Shown here piece by piece: positions 18,553-24,496 of a stretch of 64,000 nt of DNA (its first letter is position 1; each line of letters begins with the position of its first letter). The notes under the pieces are model-generated. The model did no database searches, was not told where the DNA came from, and saw only the letters and a program-made list of their open reading frames with translations. The translations under genes and the position numbers were made by a program. This DNA is from JBGAPI01 sp044221335 (GTDB lineage: Bacteria > Pseudomonadota > Gammaproteobacteria > Xanthomonadales > Ahniellaceae), in NCBI GenBank assembly GCA_044221335.1, contig JBGAPI010000001.1, positions 220,724 to 284,723 on the forward strand, in the 5' to 3' direction.

Positions 18553-18893
18553 ACGAGACCCGCCGCGCGACACGGCACAAGGTCGACGCCGTGGTGCACG
18601 TGCAGAACGCCATCACCGGCGCCGCGATGGGCCGCCTCGGCAACCTCTCGTCGGACGGCATGATGCTGATCGCGACCCAGCCGGTGGTCGAAGATGCGCT
18701 CTACCAGGTGCAGTTCGCGCTGCCCGATCGCCATGGCGTGCCGCAGATGATCGAGATCGGCATCCACCAGCAGTGGAACGCGCCGGCCTCGATCCGCGAC
18801 CAGTACTGGGCGGGCTTCCGGATCATCGACCTCGGCAAGCGCGAGCACCAGGTGCTCGACGACTGGCTGCGCCGGCATCCGGCCAACGCCTGA
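18549..18893 (+). CDS. PilZ domain protein, probable c-di-GMP receptor
   Basis: 114 residues forming a single PilZ domain. The two ligand motifs are present: RRATR near the N-terminus (RxxxR) and NLSSDG (D/NxSxxG) about 25 residues later. The remainder (QVQFALPDRHGVPQMIEIGI, YWAGFRIIDL) gives the beta-barrel strands. Both motifs intact implies c-di-GMP binding. It is coupled by a 4-bp overlap to the DUF1631 gene and followed 14 bp later by a small membrane protein gene, so the three may be one transcript. Confidence 0.85.
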   Translation: MNETRRATRHKVDAVVHVQNAITGAAMGRLGNLSSDGMMLIATQPVVEDALYQVQFALPDRHGVPQMIEIGIHQQWNAPASIRDQYWAGFRIIDLGKREHQVLDDWLRRHPANA

Positions 18894-18907
18894 GCGTCCG
18901 GCCGGCG

Positions 18908-19420
18908 ATGCCGTTCACCCCGCTGCACATGGGTCCGGCCGCCGTGCTGAAGGCGGCCGTCGGCGCGCGGTTCAGCCTCACCGTGTTCGGACTGTCGCAG
19001 GTCCTGATCGACCTCGAGCCGCTGATCCGGATCGTCCGCGGCGACTTCACGACCCTGCACGGCACGACCCACAACCTCGCCGGCGCGCTCGCGATCGCCG
19101 CGATCGCCGCCGAGCCCGGACGCTGGCTGTGCCAGCGGATCGTCCCTCCGCGCCTGCAGGATCGTCCCGACGGCACGGCCGGCGGCAGCGACCGATTCCG
19201 CATCTCTCGCGGCGTCGCCTGGGCCTCGGCGCTGCTCGGCACGCTGTCGCATCTCGTCCTGGACGGCATCATGCACGACGACGTGCGGCCGTTGTGGCCG
19301 CTGTCGGATGCGCAGCCCTGGCTGCACGCGGTCTCCGTCACGACGCTGCACGCCGGCTGCATCGGGCTCGGCGGCCTCGGGCTCGCGGGCTTGTTCTGGC
19401 GCTACTCGACGCGCGAGTGA
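18908..19420 (+). CDS. Small membrane protein resembling YdjM-like metal-dependent hydrolases
   Basis: 170 residues from ATG 18908. The start MPFTPLHMGPAAVLKA, the charged DLEPLIRI after the first helix, HGTTHN, and LSHLVLDGIMHDDVRPLWPL near the C-terminus match the His/Asp pattern of membrane-bound metal-dependent hydrolases. The family name rests on homology; an enzymatic activity for this protein is unproven. Three or four hydrophobic segments are visible. It follows the PilZ gene closely. The region between about residues 75 and 95 is Arg/Pro-rich and probably a cytoplasmic loop. Confidence 0.7.
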   Translation: MPFTPLHMGPAAVLKAAVGARFSLTVFGLSQVLIDLEPLIRIVRGDFTTLHGTTHNLAGALAIAAIAAEPGRWLCQRIVPPRLQDRPDGTAGGSDRFRISRGVAWASALLGTLSHLVLDGIMHDDVRPLWPLSDAQPWLHAVSVTTLHAGCIGLGGLGLAGLFWRYSTRE

Positions 19421-19505
19421 GGCTGGCGACCGGACACCCCGGATGCAATTTCCCCGCGTGCTGTCAGAATGCGCGGCTCACGAACGACGACGAGTTGCCC
19501 ACGCC

Positions 19506-20441
19506 ATGTCCTCTGCCCTGATCTGCGGTTCGCTCGCCTACGACACCATCATGGTGTTCCAGGACCAGTTCAAGAACCACATCCTGCCGGACAAGGTGCA
19601 CATCCTCAACGTGTCCTTCCTGGTGCCGCGGATGCGCCGCGAGTTCGGCGGCTGCGCCGGCAACATCGCCTACAACCTGCATCTGCTCGGCGGCAAGCCG
19701 CTGCCGATGGCGACCGTGGGCCAGGACTTCGGTCCCTACCGCGACTACTTCGCGGAGCTCGGGATCCCGCTGACCCATGTGAAGGAGATCCCGGATCTCT
19801 ACACGGCACAGGCCTTCATCACCACCGACCTCGACGACAACCAGATCACCGCCTTCCACCCCGGCGCGATGATGCGCTCGTACGAGAACCATGTGCGCGA
19901 CGTGCCCGACGTGAAGTTCGGCATCGTCGGTCCGGACGGCTACGAGGCGATGCTGCAGAACTCGAAGGAGTTCGCCGAGCTGTCGATCCCGTTCATCTTC
20001 GACCCCGGCCAGGCCATGCCGCTGTTCAACGGCAAGGAGCTCACCACGATGATCGAGCAGGCCAACTACGTCACCGTCAACGACTACGAATCGAACCTGC
20101 TGCAGGAGCGCACCGGCCTGTCGGAGAAGCAGATCGCGGAGCGCGTCGACGCGTACCTGATCACCCGCGGCCCGAAGGGCTCCGAGGTCCACACCAAGAA
20201 CGGCATGCTGCACATCCCCGCCGCCAACGCGATGCGGGTGGTCGATCCGACCGGCTGCGGCGACGCCTACCGCGCCGGCCTGATCTTCGGCTGGATGCGC
20301 GGCATGGACATGGCCACCACCGGCCGCATCGCCTCGCTGATGGGCGCGCTGAAGATCGAGAACCTCGGCCCGCAGAACCAGCGCTTCACCTACGAGGAAT
20401 TCGCCGAGCAGTTCCGCCAGCAGTTCGGCTATTCCATGTAG
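19506..20441 (+). CDS. PfkB-family carbohydrate/adenosine kinase
   Basis: 311 residues. The N-terminus (SSALICGSLAYDTIMVFQDQ), the GG-containing substrate motif (FGGCAGNIAYNLHLLGG) and the C-terminal ATP/catalytic motif (DPTGCGDAYRAGLIFG) identify a PfkB/ribokinase fold. The usual DTxGAGD reads DPTGCGD here, as in some adenosine-kinase-like members; the catalytic Asp is present. Adenosine or a related nucleoside/sugar is the likely substrate, but which is not certain. The stop codon TAG lies inside a REP hairpin (TGTAGGTGCGGCGAAAGCCG). An insertion sequence sits 43 bp downstream. Confidence 0.82.
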   Translation: MSSALICGSLAYDTIMVFQDQFKNHILPDKVHILNVSFLVPRMRREFGGCAGNIAYNLHLLGGKPLPMATVGQDFGPYRDYFAELGIPLTHVKEIPDLYTAQAFITTDLDDNQITAFHPGAMMRSYENHVRDVPDVKFGIVGPDGYEAMLQNSKEFAELSIPFIFDPGQAMPLFNGKELTTMIEQANYVTVNDYESNLLQERTGLSEKQIAERVDAYLITRGPKGSEVHTKNGMLHIPAANAMRVVDPTGCGDAYRAGLIFGWMRGMDMATTGRIASLMGALKIENLGPQNQRFTYEEFAEQFRQQFGYSM

Positions 20442-20484
20442 GTGCGGCGAAAGCCGCGATGCTCTTGTGGGAGGGGCGCCAGCC
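20438..20484 (+). repeat. REP hairpin plus left half of a REP doublet interrupted by the IS
   Basis: GTAGGTGCGGCGAAAGCCGC forms a REP hairpin over the kinase stop codon. It is followed at 20466 by TGTGGGAGGGGCGCCAGCC, which is cut by the insertion sequence. The last 9 bp (20476-20484, GCGCCAGCC) are the target-site duplication. Confidence 0.75.
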
Positions 20485-20503
20485 CTGAGGTTTGGACAGG
20501 TTT

Positions 20504-21688
20504 TCAACGCCACGCTTCGCTCGTAGGCGAGGCGTTGGTGGTGTTTCGTAGGTGCCTGAGTAGCACATCGGTCCGAAGCCAACGATGCTTTAGCGCCTCC
20601 CATCCGAGGCGGATGAGGGAATAGGCGTTTCGCGTTGACTTTCCCGGGGCCAGGTAGAGGTCGAGCTGCTGTTCCTTGGCTTTGGTTCCGACAATCCACG
20701 CGGCAAAGGTAGCCAACGCGTCGAGCATCAGAAGGACGGCCAGGCGCAGTTTTTGTCGAGTCAGACTGTCTTCAAAGCCGCGACCGAAACGATGCGACTT
20801 GAGATCACGGAAGGCCTCCTCGATCTGCATCCGCTTGCTGTAGATGGCGACGATCTGGGCGGCATTGCGCTGCAGCCCCGGTGACACGATGAGAATCCAA
20901 GGTTCGCGCTCGCGCCGGGCCGCATCGAGGCTCGTGGTGTCGGCCGAGCGTTTTCCTTGCCGAGTGAGGTGGTGGCGCCCACGCTGAATGCGGGAAAAGG
21001 CGATCAATCGGCATGGCCAGCGTTGCCGCCGGGCTTGCTCGAATACACCAAGGTCAGTGGGGCGACGAGTTGCCTGGGCGTGCAGCGTGGGGACGTCAAC
21101 CCAAGCAGGGGAGCCGATTGCGCGCACCTTGGTCAAATGCCTCAAGCGACCGACGACGCTCCAGCCCAGCGCCTCTACCGCTCGAAACCAACGCGTTCGG
21201 AAGCCGGCGTCGACCACGATAATGGGCCTGACGTCGCTTGGGATCAGCGCATGCAATTCGGTCAGGAAATTCTCCTCGGCCTCGACCGAACCCTGTTGCT
21301 GTATCGGAACGACCTTCTCGTAGATGGTCAGCGCGCGACCGCCCATCGGAATCGCCGCTCGCAAGACCGCGTGAAGATCCTTCAGACCCACCGTCGACCA
21401 GTCGACGACCAGCACCGGCTGCGGGCTCCGAATCAGCCAGCGCGCCATCGCCCCGTACAGCCCCTCCAGTTCGGCATGTAGGCGCTGATTGCTCAACAAG
21501 CGATCCAGCCGCCTGAGAGGCGCGGCAATTGCTTCGTTGGCCGGCCACGAGCGTGCAATGTCTATCAGCACGAGGCGCCGACTCGCGATCAAAGCGTCGA
21601 CTGCCAGCATCAGCGACTGCCGACGCAATGCGTGCATCACGCCCAGCTTCGACCAAAGACACTTCTGCAATACTGATGCGGCATGCAT
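20504..21688 (-). CDS. IS4-family transposase
   Basis: 394 residues. The DDE residues of the IS4 family are visible: Asp in QPVLVVDWSTVGLKDLHA, Asp in RPIIVVDAGFRTRWFRAV, and Glu in IYSKRMQIEEAFRDLKSHRF (the Y-(2)-R-(3)-E-(6)-K signature). The frame is uninterrupted between the inverted repeats. The start codon and the AAGGAGAG ribosome site fall in and beside a 16-bp inverted repeat, which should reduce translation from read-through transcripts, a known way for IS elements to limit transposition. Confidence 0.93.
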   Translation of the reverse strand: MHAASVLQKCLWSKLGVMHALRRQSLMLAVDALIASRRLVLIDIARSWPANEAIAAPLRRLDRLLSNQRLHAELEGLYGAMARWLIRSPQPVLVVDWSTVGLKDLHAVLRAAIPMGGRALTIYEKVVPIQQQGSVEAEENFLTELHALIPSDVRPIIVVDAGFRTRWFRAVEALGWSVVGRLRHLTKVRAIGSPAWVDVPTLHAQATRRPTDLGVFEQARRQRWPCRLIAFSRIQRGRHHLTRQGKRSADTTSLDAARREREPWILIVSPGLQRNAAQIVAIYSKRMQIEEAFRDLKSHRFGRGFEDSLTRQKLRLAVLLMLDALATFAAWIVGTKAKEQQLDLYLAPGKSTRNAYSLIRLGWEALKHRWLRTDVLLRHLRNTTNASPTSEAWR

Positions 21689-21744
21689 GGTGCGGTCTCT
21701 CCTTCGGTTGGTCCCTTAGGAGAAAAAACCGCACCGTGCATGCG
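21682..21744 (-). promoter_or_regulatory. Hairpin sequestering the transposase start
   Basis: GCATGCATGGTGCGGT (21682-21697) pairs with ACCGCACCGTGCATGC (21729-21744), 15 of 16 positions, with a 31-nt loop. On the minus-strand transcript the start ATG is in the 3' arm and the Shine-Dalgarno sequence lies in the loop. Transcripts entering from outside would fold and be poorly translated, whereas a transcript starting inside the element could avoid the 5' arm. This role is inferred from IS10 and IS50. Confidence 0.6.
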
Positions 21745-21809
21745 CTGTTTTCGCCGCAACCTAGCCCCAACGCGGCTGTTTTGCTAGCGAAAACCTGTCT
21801 AAACCTCAG

Positions 21810-21872
21810 GCGCCAGCCCCGATCGCAACACATCGGATCACCCTCGCGGTCGGGGCTGGTGCCCCTTCCACA
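21810..21872 (+). repeat. Right half of the interrupted REP doublet (REPIN-like)
   Basis: Begins with the 9-bp duplication. Joined to the left half it restores TGTGGGAGGGGCGCCAGCCC ... GGGCTGGTGCCCCTTCCACA, two REP units in inverted orientation around about 35 bp. The insertion sequence landed in the first stem. Confidence 0.8.
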
Positions 21873-22270
21873 TCGCGTCATCCAGCAAAAGCCCGATCGC
21901 GCGGTCGTCGCTCGGTGGCCGCTACCCACCGCCGACCCACACTCTTCACTCGGAAAACGGATCGATCGGTCCACGAGGAGGCGACCCGTTCGACGTGTGC
22001 TTGTCGGGATCGCCGCGCAGCAGCTCCGTCCGAATGTCATCGACCCGGACGGTACCGACGCGCCGGGGTCCCACTAGATCTCGATCACGCGCCCGACCCA
22101 GGGAGATCCCGGACAGAACTCCGGAGTGGCCGGCGTGATTTCCACGCCGCTGGATTCGCCCGGTGAAACCCATTCCGGGACCTCCAGGCCGCGCACGACG
22201 CCACCGCGCCATCGGCAATGGCTTCAGCTCCTCGCTGGAACGTCCTCCGGACTCCCGGAGTCTTCGGCGC
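21873..22270 (-). other. Region without an intact gene; possible gene remnants
   Basis: About 400 bp between the IS and the zinc-ribbon gene. On the minus strand two protein-like C-terminal ends can be read: RGLEVPEWVSPGESSGVEIT continuing to a stop at about 22078, and VGTVRVDDIRTELLRGDPDK ending near 21946. Neither has a supported start; a stop interrupts the first just upstream of its readable part. These look like fragments of genes broken by deletion or frameshift. I could not name them. Confidence 0.35.
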
Positions 22271-22272
22271 AG

Positions 22273-22608
22273 TCACGCTCGTCGCACGACCAGCGGGATG
22301 TAGCGGGCGTACAGCCAGCCGAACGGGATGCCGATCACCAATACCGATGCGACGGCCGCGGCGCGCAGCGCCGGGCTCGACCACGAGGCGCCGATCGACC
22401 CCATCCCGATGTTCGCGGCGAGGGTCAAAAGGACGGCTCCGACGGTGCAGTACAGCAACGAACTCAATGCAGCGACGCTGACCCGGACCCCGCAGGACGA
22501 GCAGGCCATCGACCGCGCGGGTCCGAGGGACATCTTCGCGAACAGGGACATGCAGCGCGCGCCGCAAGCCGGGCAGTCGAGCGGAGCGGACAATCGGGTT
22601 TCCGTCAC
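22273..22608 (-). CDS. Small zinc-ribbon membrane protein, unknown
   Basis: 111 residues from a GTG at 22608. The N-terminal half is a four-cysteine zinc ribbon (CPACGARC, then CSSCG) and the C-terminal half has two hydrophobic segments (ALSSLLYCTVGAVLLTLAAN, AAAVASVLVIGIPFGWLYAR). The sequence is coherent and the start is preceded by a good palindrome that may be an operator. Function unknown. Neighbouring ORFs look decayed, so this may be the one surviving gene of an accessory patch. Confidence 0.55.
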   Translation of the reverse strand: MTETRLSAPLDCPACGARCMSLFAKMSLGPARSMACSSCGVRVSVAALSSLLYCTVGAVLLTLAANIGMGSIGASWSSPALRAAAVASVLVIGIPFGWLYARYIPLVVRRA

Positions 22609-22636
22609 ATTTCACCTCGCCTTGGAGTAGCCATCG

Positions 22637-22652
22637 TACAGTTTGAACTGTA
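22637..22652. promoter_or_regulatory. Palindrome TACAGTTTGAACTGTA, operator candidate
   Basis: Perfect 7-bp arms (TACAGTT/AACTGTA) with a 2-nt centre, about 29 bp upstream of the GTG of the zinc-ribbon protein gene. It is AT-rich in GC-rich surroundings and the right size for a dimeric repressor. The regulator is unknown. Confidence 0.45.
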
Positions 22653-23134
22653 GTCGCTCGTTCGGCGTGCGGCAGCGTCGGAACCATCGCGCTGTGGAGC
22701 CGGCTTCGCCCGCAGGAGCCCATCGAGTCTCCAGGGTTGGACGTGGGACGGCGGATGCCGATCGCGAACGGAACGACGAGTCACCGGGGCCGGTGCGTCA
22801 CCGTCGCGGAGGATCGCCCGACGGCCGCAGAGCGCAAGCAGTTCGGCAAACTCGACCAGGGCCGCGCCGCCGACATTCCGGTTGTGCCCGTCAAGGGCCT
22901 TGCGGACGACTTCCGGACACCCTTCCAGCTTCAGCAGCTCCGCGAAGCGCATCCCTGCGAATGATCCATCACCTCGTCCGCGATTCTCACGCCGCCTGCG
23001 TCCTTCATCCCCTCGTCGCCGGAGAACAGCGACGTGCCCTCGCCACCGGCTTCGGTCCAGAGGTGCAGGAACTCGCCGTCCGGCCAGAGGGAGGGCTCGC
23101 CGCGCGGGGAGGCCGTCTCAATCTCCACCACCGT
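22653..23134 (-). pseudogene. Probable frameshifted unknown gene
   Basis: One frame from a GTG at 23134 reads VVEIETASPRGEPSLWPDGE and on to GVRIADEVMDHSQG, then stops at about 22931. Protein-like sequence continues in a neighbouring frame as MRFAELLKLEGCPEVVRKAL and GGAALVEFAELLALCGRR before becoming Arg-rich and unconvincing. The two readable parts abut within 20 bp, which suggests a single gene with one frameshift and a degraded end. No family recognised. It could instead be two small overlapping genes. Confidence 0.35.
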
Positions 23135-23192
23135 AGCGCGGTACGGCGCTTCGTTCAGTCAGGCGATTGCAGCGGTGTGGTCGACGACGAGG

Positions 23193-23498
23193 TCACGTGG
23201 AACTCCTCTTGTCCGACAGCTCCTGGACGATCACGGCGCGCGACTTGGCCCTTGACGTTGCGATTTCCCTCCATGCGGCGTCGTCCGGGCTCAACTCGGG
23301 GAATGCCTTGATGGCCGGATCGATGAGCTGGGTGATCACCTCGCCCATGAGATCTCCGAAGACCCGCTTGATCTCCTTGTGGTAGAGCGGATCCACGTTG
23401 GTGAGCGCTCCGATGACCGCATCGTTGAGCGCAGCCACGGCGTCGATTCCGCCGTCACGGAACCAGCGAGCGCACTCTCGGGTCGGGGGTGTCGTCAC
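23193..23498 (-). CDS. Hypothetical protein
   Basis: 101 residues from a GTG at 23498. The sequence (NDAVIGALTNVDPLYHKEIK, FGDLMGEVITQLIDPAIKAF) is acidic, helical and coherent, unlike the Arg-rich shadow frames around it. No signal peptide, membrane segment or known motif. It lies upstream of the frameshifted gene in the same direction, with 58 bp between, and may have belonged to the same accessory unit. Confidence 0.45.
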   Translation of the reverse strand: MTTPPTRECARWFRDGGIDAVAALNDAVIGALTNVDPLYHKEIKRVFGDLMGEVITQLIDPAIKAFPELSPDDAAWREIATSRAKSRAVIVQELSDKRSST

Positions 23499-23569
23499 GC
23501 TCGGTTCGCAGGTCGTAACGGCGGCTCTCCGGAATGGCTCGTGTCATGAAGGCGCGTCCAGGACGCACC

Positions 23570-24151
23570 CTATGGGATCTCGATGATCTCGCGCTCGGTG
23601 ATCACGAGGTCGAGCTTCACGTCCCAGGACTCCGCCGCCAAGGCCTCGACTTCCTGGAACCCGAAAGCCACCCCGACCAGCAAGGGCTCGCGCGGGCGCT
23701 CGCCCTCGCGCAGGAACGCGAAGCTGCGGTCGTAGTAGCCGGCGCCGCTGCCGAGGCGGTTGCCCTTGCGGTCGAACGCGACCAGCGGGACCAGCACGAG
23801 TTGCAGCGATTCGGGCGCGACATGCACGCCGCCCACCGGCTCCGGTATTCCGTAGCGGTTCGGCGCGACCTCGTCACCCGCGGCATGCGCGACGAACGAG
23901 AGGCGCGAGTCGCTGCCGACCACCGGCAGGTGCCAGGTCTTGCCGGCGCGCGCGCAGGCGGCGGCGGCGAGGTTCAGCGGCAGCTCGCCGGGCAGCGCCC
24001 AGTAGCCGCCGATGCGCTCGTCGGTCTGCCACTCCGGCAAGGTGGCCAGCTGCTCGGCGACCTTCGCGGCAGCGGCGATGCGCTCGGGGACGCTGGTCTG
24101 GCGGCGGCGTTCGCGCAGCGCGGCGCGGAGGATGGATCGGTCCTTGCCCAT
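23570..24151 (-). CDS. fau: 5-formyltetrahydrofolate cyclo-ligase
   Basis: 193 residues from ATG 24151. The N-terminal basic helix (RSILRAALRERRRQTSVPER) binds the substrate; the ATP/Mg motif is in the C-terminal half (VAFDRKGNRLGSGAGYYDRS, with the GxGxGYYDR signature). It converts 5-formyl-THF to 5,10-methenyl-THF with ATP hydrolysis. Position immediately downstream of 6S RNA on the same strand is the conserved gammaproteobacterial ssrS-fau (ygfA) arrangement and supports both calls. A longer in-frame start at 24256 would run through the RNA and is rejected. Confidence 0.93.
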   Translation of the reverse strand: MGKDRSILRAALRERRRQTSVPERIAAAAKVAEQLATLPEWQTDERIGGYWALPGELPLNLAAAACARAGKTWHLPVVGSDSRLSFVAHAAGDEVAPNRYGIPEPVGGVHVAPESLQLVLVPLVAFDRKGNRLGSGAGYYDRSFAFLREGERPREPLLVGVAFGFQEVEALAAESWDVKLDLVITEREIIEIP

Positions 24152-24199
24152 CGCGGTTTCCCCTCGACGCAAACGAAAACGCCACGCGCTGCCGGTCGA

Positions 24200-24375
24200 T
24201 GGCAACGCGTGGCGAGAATGAGGTGGCACCTCCCGCTTCCGTCGGTGTCGACGCAACGACCTTGATCCCGAGGATCAGGTGGGAACTTCGGCGAGTCTTT
24301 AGGCTTTCCGCAGCGCGGACATGCACACCGAATCGCGTACGTCCCCGGGGTCGTATTACGGGACAAGGCAAAAAT
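24200..24375 (-). ncRNA. ssrS: 6S RNA
   Basis: Minus-strand sequence between glnE and fau. It matches the 6S pattern: a 5' arm beginning near CCTTGTCCCGTAATACGACC, a long imperfect hairpin, the central segment AAGCCTAAAGACT, and the 3' hairpin CCTGATCCTCGGGATCAAGG, corresponding to CCTTGAACCAAGGGTTCAAG in E. coli. A GATATT hexamer just upstream (about 24372-24378) could be the -10 box. 6S RNA binds sigma-70 RNA polymerase in stationary phase. The ends are approximate; the identification rests on structure, motif and the fau neighbour. Confidence 0.85.
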
Positions 24376-24496
24376 ATCGCGCCGACTGTCGAGCAGAGCA
24401 GCAAGGTGCCTGGATCAATTCTACACCTCGGCCGGCGGCGATGCTCGTGTTCGTTTCGCACTTTGCAGCGCCCCGACGAGCGGCGACACTGGTCCG

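Larger units (their letters stand above)
20485..21809 (-). mobile_element. Complete IS4-family (IS10-like) insertion sequence, 1325 bp
   Basis: The ends are inverted repeats of 21 bp or more: CTGAGGTTTGGACAGGTTTT on the left, and on the right the complement of CTGAGGTTTAGACAGGTTTT (one mismatch). A perfect 9-bp target duplication GCGCCAGCC flanks it (20476-20484 and 21810-21818). CTGAG termini and a 9-bp duplication fit the IS10 group of the IS4 family. It holds one transposase gene with an intact frame. Both ends, the duplication and the ORF are intact, so the insertion looks recent and possibly active. Confidence 0.93.

Noticed and set aside
16147..18573. 808-codon ORF antisense to the DUF1631 gene
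   Set aside because: Mirror frame of a real gene, Arg/Gln/Leu-rich, no start signal.
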